From Syntrophomonadaceae bacterium (lineage in GTDB: Bacteria > Bacillota > Syntrophomonadia > Syntrophomonadales > Syntrophomonadaceae), in the NCBI GenBank assembly GCA_012522955.1, contig JAAYJK010000050.1, forward strand, positions 62,001 to 126,000: 64,000 nt of DNA. Reading direction: 5' to 3'. Positions 45,368 to 54,121 of this stretch are shown piece by piece. The notes beneath the pieces were generated by a model that saw only the letters and a program-made list of their open reading frames with translations, had not been told where the DNA came from and did no database searches. The translations under genes and the position numbers were made by a program. Within the stretch, counting starts at the first letter, position 1, and every line of letters begins with the position of its first letter.

Positions 45368-45409
45368 TGTAGGGGCGGTCTTTGACCGCCAGTAATTACA
45401 TATTTATCC
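45368..45409 (+). repeat. Core-only repeat copy F
   Basis: TTGTA then GGGGCGGTCTTTGACCGCC then AGTAATTACATATTTATC. The flank matches copy E at 27275. Copies H and F occupy most of the 547-base gap between the FAD protein and holA; the rest shows no gene. Confidence 0.75.
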
Positions 45410-45545
45410 CAAAGTTACGAAGTGTAGACATCACCTTGCGGGCGACAGGTCCCCGACATACCATGTATTCAGGCTGTGGATCATATGATGGGTACCGATA
45501 TTGTCGATCACATAGCTTGTGGGTCATTTTAATGCTGGGACTATG

Positions 45546-45573
45546 TTAACTCTGTATGCCTAACTGCTATAAT
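45546..45573 (+). promoter_or_regulatory. Possible sigma-A promoter of holA
   Basis: TTAACT, 16-base spacer and TATAAT (45568-45573), about 30 bases before the holA ATG. Confidence 0.5.
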
Positions 45574-45603
45574 GATAGATAGAATCTGAACGGGAGATAG
45601 TAT

Positions 45604-46599
45604 ATGGAAAGCAATCTCTATTTAATTTGGGGAAAAGAAGCATTCTTGATCGATCAAGAGATTGATAGGATTACCAGGCAATTGAGGGAAGAGATGGGCG
45701 AAGATTCTGAACTCCTGTACCTGGACGGCGATGAACTTACTGCCCGGGAATTGAGAGAACAGTTGGAGTTCAGTCCTCTGTTTACTCTGCATCGGGTAGC
45801 CATAATAAAACGGCCTTATTGGCTGGGAAAAGGCAAAAAACGAGGGAATAAGAGTGAAGATTATATCAAGGCGGTAAATGATTACCTGGATGGTGCTACC
45901 CCTGGCCAAACCCTGGTTTTAACCACCATGGAGATGGAAAAAACCAATTCCTTGCTTAAGCGCTTGAATAAGGAAGCCGGGATAATAGAATGCAATACTC
46001 CGGATAAGAAAATTTTGGGCAGGTGGATAATGGAACAATTCAAGCAAAGAGGCCGGAGCTGTACTAGCCAAGTAGTAAAGCGACTGCAAAGCAGCGGTCA
46101 GGATATGTACTATTTGTTTAATTTGATTGAGAAACTCTCTTTGCAGGTAGAGGGCAGGACCATTGAGGATCATGATTTGGAGCAGGAACTGGATATTAGA
46201 GATGAAATAAAAGTATTTAAATTAACTGATGCCTTGCTAAGGAGAGATTTAAATGGTGGCATGCAAGCATTTCATCAATTGCTGGAGCAGGGGGAACACC
46301 CGTTGCTTTTTTTAAACTTGACGGTAAGACAGTTGGCCAGTATGACTCGCATAAAAGACTACAGTGAAAAAGGCTTTTCCAATAAACAAATTGCTGATAT
46401 AACTGGTATGAAGGACTTCATGGTAAGGAAATTTAGGGATTCGGGACGCCATTTCACTTGGGAAGAAATCCGGCGCTTTTTTGCCTTGTGTTTAGATATT
46501 GACTGGAAAATAAAGAATACTTCTCAGGATGCCGGATTTCTCCTGGAATCATTGATCATCGAGATATGCAACCAATCCCGGGACCAGGCAGGTACGTAA
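45604..46599 (+). CDS. holA: DNA polymerase III delta subunit
   Basis: Clamp-loader subunit that opens the sliding clamp. 331 residues, family length. It starts MESNLYLIWGKEAFLIDQEI, the usual delta N-terminus, and ends in the conserved helical domain with EQGEHPLLFLNLTVRQLAS. RBS GGGAG eight bases before ATG. In Firmicutes holA is usually next to rpsT and close to comEC, as here. Confidence 0.94.
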   Translation: MESNLYLIWGKEAFLIDQEIDRITRQLREEMGEDSELLYLDGDELTARELREQLEFSPLFTLHRVAIIKRPYWLGKGKKRGNKSEDYIKAVNDYLDGATPGQTLVLTTMEMEKTNSLLKRLNKEAGIIECNTPDKKILGRWIMEQFKQRGRSCTSQVVKRLQSSGQDMYYLFNLIEKLSLQVEGRTIEDHDLEQELDIRDEIKVFKLTDALLRRDLNGGMQAFHQLLEQGEHPLLFLNLTVRQLASMTRIKDYSEKGFSNKQIADITGMKDFMVRKFRDSGRHFTWEEIRRFFALCLDIDWKIKNTSQDAGFLLESLIIEICNQSRDQAGT

Positions 46600-46620
46600 A
46601 GTAAAGAAGCGGTAAATAAT

Positions 46621-47006
46621 TGTAGGGGTGGTCTTTGACCTCCCCAGACTGTCTGAATATTCTTAAAAAGTGCAAGCTGGGTCTCCAAAGTGGAAGATGG
46701 CGCACTATTACAGGGCCACAAATCAGCCTCCAGCCCTTAAAATATCAAAAAACAGCATCAAGTGAGGCGCTTTGTAAGCTGTACAATATTTTTCGGAGTC
46801 TGGCCCACTTAATCCATAATCACATGTATATAGTTTGGAATAATAAGGTATTCGCCAATTATAATTATTATGTAAATCGTAATAACTGGCGCATCCACTA
46901 TTGGATAAAACGGCATGTGATCCACAATCTCCTAGTTGTTAGATAAGGGTTGAGGCCGGTCACCGCAGGTGGCCCATACACCTACTCGACCCAATATAAT
47001 ATAAAA
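46621..47006. other. Gene-free stretch with degenerate repeat cores
   Basis: It opens with a degenerate core (GTAGGGGTGGTCTTTGACC at 46623-46641) and ends with GGCCGGTCACCGCAGGTGGC (46953-46972). A hairpin of CGCCA...TTATTA with TAATAA...TGGCG lies at about 46853-46893. No gene was found. Confidence 0.4.
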
Positions 47007-47033
47007 AACCTGCCCCAAAAGGCAGGTTCATTA
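47007..47033 (-). terminator. Rho-independent terminator of rpsT
   Basis: Minus strand arms AACCTGCC and GGCAGGTT with a short loop, followed by TTTTTA. It lies just beyond the rpsT stop. Confidence 0.85.
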
Positions 47034-47042
47034 TTATCTTGA

Positions 47043-47309
47043 TTATTTTGCCAATGCATTATACTTTCGAGTTAGGGCTGATTTCTTGCGGGCTGCAGTG
47101 TTTTTGTGCATTATGCCTTTGCCAACACTTTTATCGATCAGGGAGGTTACTTGTAACAAACTACCCTGTGCGGCTTCGGCATCTGCTGTTGCTAGTAATG
47201 ATTCATATTTATTAATAGCACTTTTGAGCCTGCTTTTATAGGATTTGTTTCTAAGCCGGTTGGCTTCGGCCCTTCTTGCTCTTTTAGCTGGGGTTTTGCT
47301 TTTTGCCAC
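47043..47309 (-). CDS. rpsT: 30S ribosomal protein S20
   Basis: Small-subunit protein that binds 16S rRNA. 88 residues, three-helix basic protein: KRARRAEANRLRNKSYKSRL and KGIMHKNTAARKKSALTRKY are the usual conserved segments. Start GTG at 47309 after AAGGAGGTG. It has its own promoter and terminator and runs opposite to holA. Confidence 0.97.
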   Translation of the reverse strand: MAKSKTPAKRARRAEANRLRNKSYKSRLKSAINKYESLLATADAEAAQGSLLQVTSLIDKSVGKGIMHKNTAARKKSALTRKYNALAK

Positions 47310-47346
47310 AAATTCACCTCCTTAAGTATTTTAAGCTAACAGGATT

Positions 47347-47375
47347 ACTATAGCACTACCTTTTGCCAAATGCAA
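47347..47375 (-). promoter_or_regulatory. Sigma-A promoter of rpsT
   Basis: Minus strand: TTGCAT (47375-47370), 17-base spacer, TATAGT (47352-47347). Confidence 0.75.
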
Positions 47376-47430
47376 GATAAAAAGATAGTTTTTTGCTGCT
47401 TTTAAGGTGTGGCTAGCCCTGATAAAAAGC

Positions 47431-47570
47431 TTTACACGAAAATAGTATATCGCGAATTACTAGTGTTTCTAATCGCCAAATAATTGTAGGGGCGTTCTTT
47501 GACCGCCAGTTTCCGGTATAGTCTAAAAGTTTCATGCTAGGTTGTGTTCCCTGATCATGGGGGTTGATAA
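47431..47570 (+). repeat. Dispersed ~140-bp intergenic repeat, copy C
   Basis: TTTACACGAAAATAG, TAATCGCCAAATAATTGTAG, core with one change in the first arm (GGGCGTTCTTTGACCGCC), then TTCATGCTAGGTTGTG and CTGATCATGGGGGTTGATAA. The most diverged of the four long copies. It lies between rpsT and spoIIP. Confidence 0.8.
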
Positions 47571-47649
47571 GGCCGTTTGCTGGTAGAAAACAGTTCTAAT
47601 TATCAAGCTGCAACATAGATTGTAACATATTGCAGGTGAGGTGGACAGG

Positions 47650-48699
47650 ATGCACAGACGAAATTTTACCTTATATCTTAAAAACATATTTTTGTTGCAG
47701 CTATTTGTGGCGGCCATTTTAATAGGCTGGAGCCTGGATTGGAGCCAGCAGAATCAGGCCGCCTGGTCTATACCCAGCCTGTTGCATCAAGAAGAATCTC
47801 TTTTTAGGATAAGAATAAATGAGAGATTGGCCCAGAGCTTAATTGGCAGTGTAAATTGTGCCATGGCTGGGGATACTGATATTGAATACCTGTCTCGAGC
47901 TCATCTGGGAAGGCAGTTTGCCAAAAATATGTTTACCAGCAGCATAAACGCCCTAGCTTATAGCAAAGACAGCAGTGAGGAAGCACTGGCCAGGCCAAGT
48001 AAGGATTATAGGGATGGGAAGGATATTCAGCTTCCGGCTATCAGGTTAGAGGCAGAAGAGAAAGCTGCGCCGGAATTGCTGGAAAGGGCCAAGGACCAGG
48101 GCATATTTTTTTATTGTACTCATAGCACTGAAACCTATATTCCTGATTCGGGGCAGGCCCGGCTCAAAGACCGAAGGGGATTGGTTAATGAGGTGGCTGT
48201 TAGTATGGCGGCTCTGCTGAATAAGAAGGGATTAAAGGCTGAGCATATAGACACTATTCATGATTGGCCGGAATACAACCAAAGCTATACTAATTCTCGC
48301 AACACGGTTAAAAAGTTGGTGGATGATGAAGGAATACTGGCCTTATTTGATGTGCATCGGGATAGCATTCCGGGTTCTACCCAAGCCGCTACAATTAAAG
48401 TAAATGGCCGAAAAAGTGCGGTTATACTAATTGTAGTTGGCAGCGATGAACGCAAAGACCATCCACATTGGAAAGAAAACCTGGCTTTTGCCCAGAAGAT
48501 CTATCAGCAGGGCCAGCTAATGTATCCGGGCCTGATCAAGGGAGTGAGAACCAAAGCCGGAACTTATAACCAAGAATACCACCGTCATGCCTTACTGCTG
48601 GAGATGGGAAGTGATTATAACAGTTGGGAAGAAGCCCAATATGCGGGGGAACTATTTACAAATGTATTGGTAGAAGTGCTGGAGAAAGAAGTGAGATAA
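47650..48699 (+). CDS. spoIIP: Stage II sporulation protein P, peptidoglycan hydrolase
   Basis: Amidase/endopeptidase of the DMP machine that thins septal wall during engulfment. About 349 residues: an N-terminal membrane helix (about 9-28), a variable linker (about 60-125) and the catalytic domain (about 140-345) with THSTETYIPD, a zinc-site FDVHRDS and LLLEMGSDYN, all typical of SpoIIP. I chose ATG at 47650; an in-frame GTG at 47641 is nine bases earlier. holA, rpsT and spoIIP are neighbours in Bacillus as well (holA-rpsT-gpr-spoIIP). Confidence 0.93.
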   Translation: MHRRNFTLYLKNIFLLQLFVAAILIGWSLDWSQQNQAAWSIPSLLHQEESLFRIRINERLAQSLIGSVNCAMAGDTDIEYLSRAHLGRQFAKNMFTSSINALAYSKDSSEEALARPSKDYRDGKDIQLPAIRLEAEEKAAPELLERAKDQGIFFYCTHSTETYIPDSGQARLKDRRGLVNEVAVSMAALLNKKGLKAEHIDTIHDWPEYNQSYTNSRNTVKKLVDDEGILALFDVHRDSIPGSTQAATIKVNGRKSAVILIVVGSDERKDHPHWKENLAFAQKIYQQGQLMYPGLIKGVRTKAGTYNQEYHRHALLLEMGSDYNSWEEAQYAGELFTNVLVEVLEKEVR

Positions 48700-48990
48700 T
48701 TGCGCAGTATAAGTATCAATATAACAGTGCTGGCCATGATTATCTTAGTTATAAGCGCTTTAAACATAAGTAATGCAGGAATTAGCCAGCTGACGGGAGA
48801 AGAACGCAAAGCGGTGTTAGCGGTAAAATTAGAAGGTAACGACCTGCACTTGCAGTTTTTGGGAGAGGAATATCAGTATTTGGAACCGGTGGCCAATTGC
48901 ACCGGCTATATAAAGGATTTAGGCCTGCAAATCAAAGATTATCTTTACAGTATAGGTCAGATACTCAAGGCAGTGGTGCCCTCCATCTGA
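48700..48990 (+). CDS. Small membrane or secreted protein after SpoIIP
   Basis: 96 residues, not recognised. It begins with a hydrophobic segment (about 5-27) that could be a signal peptide or anchor and then has a mostly polar 65-residue tail rich in E, L and Q. The TTG start directly follows the spoIIP stop, so translation is probably coupled and the two may work together. No motif seen. Confidence 0.6.
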   Translation: MRSISINITVLAMIILVISALNISNAGISQLTGEERKAVLAVKLEGNDLHLQFLGEEYQYLEPVANCTGYIKDLGLQIKDYLYSIGQILKAVVPSI

Positions 48991-49005
48991 GGATTATAAT
49001 ACCAG

Positions 49006-49040
49006 AAAGGCTGATGGCTGAAAAAGCCCAGCTTTTTTTA
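49006..49040 (+). terminator. Rho-independent terminator after the spoIIP unit
   Basis: Arms GCTGATGGCT and AGCCCAGC (paired with a small internal loop) around GAAAA, followed by TTTTTTT. Confidence 0.75.
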
Positions 49041-49217
49041 TTGTCCGTATTATTATTGTGCTGCCGCCTTCCGCGGGAGTAAATATTATCTTATATAATA
49101 TTGGTTTAAGGCAGCTACCTATAGAGATTTCAAATTATCGAGTATAATTAACCCATATTATAGAAGCCAATTTTGTTACTCACTTGCAGACAGATTGATC
49201 TGACCTGACCACCGTAG

Positions 49218-49242
49218 TGGCGACCTGTGGTCGCCCGCAGTA
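49218..49242. repeat. Short palindrome of the repeat family
   Basis: GGCGACCTGTGGTCGCC, the same inverted core as at 45241 without the GTAGGGG flank. It lies in the 308-base gap between the spoIIP unit and murJ, which otherwise shows only the terminator above. Confidence 0.5.
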
Positions 49243-49298
49243 TTAAGTGAGACTTAACACAAATAATAACAAGCTTAATCAGAAACGGGGATGAGAAA

Positions 49299-50861
49299 TT
49301 GAACCCAGCAGGTCAAAGGGTAGCCAAAGCAGCATTGTTGATGATGGCTACCATAGCTGTGTCCAGAATTCTTGGATATGGCAGGGAAGTTGCCCTATAT
49401 ACCATGTTCGGGCAAAACTATATGACAGATGCATACCGTGCGGCTTTTTCCCTTCCCGATATACTATACCTGCTGTTGGTAGGAGGAGCTTTGAGTTCAG
49501 CTTTTATACCAGTCTTTTCGGCTGGTCTGGCTACCGGAAAAGAAGCCCAGGCCTGGAAATCGGCCAGCATAGTATTCAACTATTCTATGATTGGGCTGGC
49601 TTGCTTGCTAATCCTGGCCTATATCTATACTCTTCCCTTAATAAAACTGCTGGCACCAGGTTTACCCCCGGAATATTTAAGATTGGCTGTACATCTTACT
49701 CATATTATGTTTATTCAGACTTTTTTTATGAGCTTGAATGGTTTTGCCATGGGAGTGCTGAATTCCTATCACAATTTTGCTGCTCCAGCCTTGGGCAGTC
49801 TGGTTTATAATCTGCTTATAATAGTGATGGGGGTGACCCTGGTCAATTCTTTGGGCATTGCAGCTTTCTCTTATGGGGTGGTCATAGGTGCGGCCTTTAA
49901 TTTTGTGGTGCAGATACCTGCTCTCCGCCGGATAGGTATAAAGTATCATTTTTCTCTGGACTACCGGGATAAGGGTTTCAGACAGATACTATTGCTGATG
50001 CTGCCGGTATTAATAGGCTTGGGGGTAATACAATTAAACCTCTTGGTAACCCAGAATATATCCTCTACCTTGGGTGCAGGAGGCATAAGTTCCCTAAATC
50101 TGGCCCAGAAGATCATGAATCTGCCCATAGGCATTTTTGCCACCTCCATTGCAGTAGCCTTATTCCCCACTCTTACGGAACTGGCCGCCCGGGGGCAAAT
50201 GGAAGGTTTTAAGCAGAGCACCGGCTTGGGCTTAAGAGCAGTATTTTTGGTCAGTATCCCCGCCTCCTTGGGGTTAATAGCGATAGGGGAAGCACTAATC
50301 AAACTGTTATTTGAACAAGGGCAATTTACGCCCTTGATGACTGCCACCACCCATCAGGCCCTGCTATACTATTGTATAGGATTGTTTGCCTACTCTGCTA
50401 TGCAGGTCTTAAGCCGCAGCTTTTATGCCCTGCATGATAGCAGGACCCCGATGCTGGCAGCCCTTATCACGATAGCGGTGAATATTGGCCTAGCCTGCCA
50501 TTTGGCTCCCATCTATCAACACCGGGGTTTAGCTTTGGCTTATTCCCTGGCCGGGATAGTAAATTTTCTCCTCTTGGCAGTTATTTTGCGATTTAAAACT
50601 GGTAAACTAGGAGGAAGACAGTTAATAGGCAGCCTGGTAATCTCAATGATGGCTTCCCTGCTTATGTATGTGGCAGTTCGTTATTCCCTGCTCTATCTTC
50701 TGGAGGTATTGCATCTGAGCTACAAGCTGAATCTCCTGGTAGGGACTAGCATGGCGGTAATGGTGGGCATAGTGGTTTACGGGCTGTTAATCTATCCTTT
50801 TAAGCTGGAAGAGACCCAGCTCTTGCTTAATCTGCTGCGCAGAAAATTGCCTCTTGCTTGA
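49299..50861 (+). CDS. murJ: Lipid II flippase MurJ (MviN)
   Basis: Moves lipid II across the membrane for wall synthesis. 520 residues with about 14 hydrophobic segments. The N-terminus has SRILGYGREVALYTMFG, and PDILYLLLVGGALSSAFIPV is the signature of the family. Start TTG at 49299 after GGGGATGAGAAA. It abuts the lepA promoter at its stop codon. Confidence 0.94.
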   Translation: MNPAGQRVAKAALLMMATIAVSRILGYGREVALYTMFGQNYMTDAYRAAFSLPDILYLLLVGGALSSAFIPVFSAGLATGKEAQAWKSASIVFNYSMIGLACLLILAYIYTLPLIKLLAPGLPPEYLRLAVHLTHIMFIQTFFMSLNGFAMGVLNSYHNFAAPALGSLVYNLLIIVMGVTLVNSLGIAAFSYGVVIGAAFNFVVQIPALRRIGIKYHFSLDYRDKGFRQILLLMLPVLIGLGVIQLNLLVTQNISSTLGAGGISSLNLAQKIMNLPIGIFATSIAVALFPTLTELAARGQMEGFKQSTGLGLRAVFLVSIPASLGLIAIGEALIKLLFEQGQFTPLMTATTHQALLYYCIGLFAYSAMQVLSRSFYALHDSRTPMLAALITIAVNIGLACHLAPIYQHRGLALAYSLAGIVNFLLLAVILRFKTGKLGGRQLIGSLVISMMASLLMYVAVRYSLLYLLEVLHLSYKLNLLVGTSMAVMVGIVVYGLLIYPFKLEETQLLLNLLRRKLPLA

Positions 50862-50890
50862 TTGATAGCACCAAACTTATGGGATATAAT
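50862..50890 (+). promoter_or_regulatory. Sigma-A promoter of lepA
   Basis: TTGATA, 17-base spacer and TATAAT. It begins at the base after the murJ stop. Confidence 0.78.
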
Positions 50891-50990
50891 CTGGTAAGGT
50901 TTATATATGCTGGAGAAAACCCAGGGGCTTTAAGAACGGCGGTAAACATAACCCGGGTAGCCGGCCACTCGATATTATGGAGGTTTTATA

Positions 50991-52790
50991 TTGCAGGAAA
51001 GAATAAGAAATTTTAGTATAATAGCCCATATTGATCATGGTAAATCAACCCTGGCCGATCGTTTGCTGCAGTTTACCGGTGCTCTTAGCGAAAGAGAGAT
51101 GCGGGAACAATTCCTGGATAAAATGGACCTGGAACGGGAAAAAGGCATAACCATCAAACTTCAGCCGGTCAGGTTAAAATACAAGGCCAGAGATGGGCAG
51201 GAATATATACTCAATTTAATCGATACCCCAGGTCATGTAGATTTTTCCTATGAGGTATCTCGCAGCCTGGCCGCTTGCGAAGGGGCCTTGTTGATTGTAG
51301 ATGCCTCCCAGGGCATTGAGGCTCAAACCCTGGCCAATGTTTATATGGCCATGGACCTGAATCTGGAAATAATTGGAGCGGTCAACAAAATTGACCTGCC
51401 TGGAGCCGAGCCGGAAAAAGTCAAGCAGGAAATGGAGGACGTTTTAGGGATAGACCAGAATGAGATTATTCCCATTTCCGCTAAAATGGGCCTGGGTATC
51501 GAAGATGTATTGGAAGCAATTGTCAAGCAGATTCCAGCTCCGGTGGGGGATGAAGAGGAACCCTTACAGGCCTTGATTTTTGATTCCTACTTTGATTCCT
51601 ACCAAGGGGCTATTTCCTATATAAGAGTGGTTAATGGCCAGGTGCAAAAGGGTGACCTGATTAAAATGATGTCCAGCGGCAAACAATATGAAGTCATTGA
51701 ACTGGGAGTTATTAATCCTTACATGACTCCGGTCCAAGTTTTAAAAGCAGGGGAAGTTGGATACCTGGTGGGCGGGATTAAAAACGTAGTGGAGACCCGG
51801 GTCGGTGATACTATAACCGGGGCCAGAAACTCAGCCCCCAAGCCTTTGCCTGGTTACCAGGAAGTTAAACCTATGGTTTACTGCGGGCTTTATCCCCTGG
51901 AAAACAATGATTTCGAAAAGCTAAGGGATGCCCTGGATAAACTCAAGCTAAATGATGCTTCTTTGTTTTATGAACCGGAGAGTTCAGATGCCCTGGGCTT
52001 TGGATTTCGTTGCGGATTCCTGGGACTCTTGCACCTGGAAATCGTCCGGGAGCGCTTGGAGCGTGAGTATGATTTAAGCCTTATGGCCACCGCTCCGGTA
52101 GTGGTTTATCGGATTGGTTTAACTGATGGTAGTGTGATGGATGTTCAGAATCCCACGCATTGGCCGCCGGCCCAGAAGATTGAAAGGGTTATGGAACCTT
52201 ATTATAAGGCTACTATTATGGTTCCCCATGAGTTTGTAGGAACTATTATGGAATTGTGTCAGGAAAAACGGGGAGTGTATCTTAACCTGGAATACATTAC
52301 CGCCCAGCGTGTGATAATGACTTACAAATTACCCTTAGCCGAAATTCTATATGATTTCTTCGACCTAATGAAATCTAGAACCAGGGGTTACGCTTCCCTG
52401 GATTATGAATTAGCCGGATATGAAAATTCTGATCTGGTCAAGCTGGATGTAATGCTCAATGGTGAGATTATCGATGCTTTAAGCTTTATAACTCACCGGG
52501 ACAACGCCTATGTTAGAGCCCGATCCATAAGCCAGCGGCTTAGAAAGATCATTCCCCGGCAGATGTATGAAGTGGTTATTCAAGCTGCTATTGGCAGCAA
52601 GGTAATTGCCCGGGAGAGTATCAAAGCTATGCGAAAAGATGTTCTGGCTAAATGCTATGGGGGAGACATTACCCGTAAAAAGAAACTGCTGGAGAAACAA
52701 AAAGAAGGTAAGAAAAAAATGAAGCAGATTGGGCGGATTGAAGTCCCCAAAGATGCTTTCATGAGTGTTATGGATATAGAAAAGAACTAA
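50991..52790 (+). CDS. lepA: Elongation factor 4 (LepA), ribosomal back-translocase GTPase
   Basis: GTPase that acts on the ribosome in initiation or quality control. 599 residues, full length: G1 [10 protein letters not shown] (about 11-20), G3 [10 protein letters not shown]4 NKID, then EF-G-like domains and the LepA-specific C-terminal domain with [23 protein letters not shown] start at 50991, nine bases after GGAGG. hemW follows in the same direction, as in Bacillus. Confidence 0.97.
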   Translation: MQERIRNFSIIAHIDHGKSTLADRLLQFTGALSEREMREQFLDKMDLEREKGITIKLQPVRLKYKARDGQEYILNLIDTPGHVDFSYEVSRSLAACEGALLIVDASQGIEAQTLANVYMAMDLNLEIIGAVNKIDLPGAEPEKVKQEMEDVLGIDQNEIIPISAKMGLGIEDVLEAIVKQIPAPVGDEEEPLQALIFDSYFDSYQGAISYIRVVNGQVQKGDLIKMMSSGKQYEVIELGVINPYMTPVQVLKAGEVGYLVGGIKNVVETRVGDTITGARNSAPKPLPGYQEVKPMVYCGLYPLENNDFEKLRDALDKLKLNDASLFYEPESSDALGFGFRCGFLGLLHLEIVRERLEREYDLSLMATAPVVVYRIGLTDGSVMDVQNPTHWPPAQKIERVMEPYYKATIMVPHEFVGTIMELCQEKRGVYLNLEYITAQRVIMTYKLPLAEILYDFFDLMKSRTRGYASLDYELAGYENSDLVKLDVMLNGEIIDALSFITHRDNAYVRARSISQRLRKIIPRQMYEVVIQAAIGSKVIARESIKAMRKDVLAKCYGGDITRKKKLLEKQKEGKKKMKQIGRIEVPKDAFMSVMDIEKN

Positions 52791-52869
52791 ACCCCAAGCT
52801 CCGCCCCCGGCATAAGCAAAGGGGGTTGCTTATTATTATAATTGTTAACAGCTTAATGAGGTATTAATT

Positions 52870-54039
52870 ATGAATGGATGGGGAGAACAGCAAGGCTTAG
52901 GCTTATATTTGCATGTACCCTTTTGTTTAAAAAAGTGCAGTTATTGTGACTTTTATTCGCTTCCGGTCAGGCCTGGAAATCTGCAACGCTATGTTCGGGC
53001 AGTGATGAAGGAATTGGCACTGAGGGCCTGGGATATAGAAGACAGGCGGATTCGAACCGTATTTCTGGGTGGAGGTACTCCCAGCCTGCTTTCTGCCTCA
53101 GATTTAACCAGTATTATGAATAGTATCAGCTTCAACCTGGAGCTGGATAATAAGGCGGAGATATCTTTGGAGGCCAACCCTACCAGCCTGGATGGCAATG
53201 CTTTGCAATCCTTACAAAAAGCTGGTTTTAATCGGATTTCATTGGGTGTACAGAGCTTCCAGGACCAAGATTTGCAAATATTGGGGCGTTCCCATAACTC
53301 CCAGCAGGCTCGGCAAAGCATTGAGCTGATAAAAAACAGCGGATTTAGCAATTTTAATCTGGATTTAATATATGGCATACCGGGGCAAACTATAGGCATG
53401 TGGAAGGAAACACTGGCTCAAGCCCTGGAATTAGAACCGGCTCATTTGTCGGTATATTTGCTGCAGCTGGATGAAGAAACTCCTCTGAGCCGTGATATAA
53501 AGGATGGCCTTTGTCAATTAAGCGATGAAGATACTGAAGCTGATATGTATCAGGCAGCGATACAGCTGATTGAAAAGGCAGGGTTGGTCCAATACGAGCT
53601 ATCCAACTTTGCCCGTCCCGGGTATGAATGTCAGCACAACCTGGGCTACTGGAAAGCTATGGAGTATGTGGGGATAGGCCCGGGAGCGGTTAGCTTTCAG
53701 GCAAATCGCCGTTATCTGAATAAAAGGAATCTATTGCAATACTTGACTTGCTTGGAAAATGATCAGGAGCCGGAGCTGGAAGAACTGGAATGCATGGAAG
53801 CCCAGGAGCTGGTGGCTGATGCCATGGTTTTGGGACTGAGGTTATGTGCTGGAATAAACCTGGAACGCTTTACTCAGAGCTACGGAATAAATGTTTTAGA
53901 TTATTATAAAGATATAATAGAAGAATATATGAACAGAGATTTATTAGAGGTGGATAATGGCTATCTGCGCTTGAGCAAGAAAGCCTATTTCATTTGCAAT
54001 CAAGTTATTTGCCACTTCCTGCCGGATTTAAAGTCTTGA
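52870..54039 (+). CDS. hemW: Radical SAM protein HemW, coproporphyrinogen-III-oxidase-like
   Basis: 389 residues. The radical SAM cluster motif is CLKKCSYC (CxxxCxxC) at about residue 19; it is followed by GGGTPSLL and the HemN/HemW C-terminal domain. HemW proteins bind and transfer heme rather than oxidise coproporphyrinogen; position next to lepA and hrcA favours HemW. A weak G-poor ribosome site precedes the ATG. Confidence 0.94.
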   Translation: MNGWGEQQGLGLYLHVPFCLKKCSYCDFYSLPVRPGNLQRYVRAVMKELALRAWDIEDRRIRTVFLGGGTPSLLSASDLTSIMNSISFNLELDNKAEISLEANPTSLDGNALQSLQKAGFNRISLGVQSFQDQDLQILGRSHNSQQARQSIELIKNSGFSNFNLDLIYGIPGQTIGMWKETLAQALELEPAHLSVYLLQLDEETPLSRDIKDGLCQLSDEDTEADMYQAAIQLIEKAGLVQYELSNFARPGYECQHNLGYWKAMEYVGIGPGAVSFQANRRYLNKRNLLQYLTCLENDQEPELEELECMEAQELVADAMVLGLRLCAGINLERFTQSYGINVLDYYKDIIEEYMNRDLLEVDNGYLRLSKKAYFICNQVICHFLPDLKS

Positions 54040-54064
54040 CAATACTTACTGCAGGTGATATTTT
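54036..54064 (+). promoter_or_regulatory. Sigma-A promoter of the heat-shock operon
   Basis: TTGACA, 17-base spacer and TATTTT (54059-54064). It overlaps the end of hemW and is followed 15 bases later by CIRCE. Confidence 0.85.
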
Positions 54065-54078
54065 TTAATTAATACCCA

Positions 54079-54105
54079 TTAGCACTCAATCAATGAGAGT
54101 GCTAA
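54079..54105 (+). promoter_or_regulatory. CIRCE element (HrcA operator)
   Basis: Perfect match to the consensus: TTAGCACTC-N9-GAGTGCTAA. It is at the start of the transcript before hrcA, so HrcA should autoregulate the whole operon. Confidence 0.98.
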
Positions 54106-54121
54106 CAGGCGGTGAGAAATT

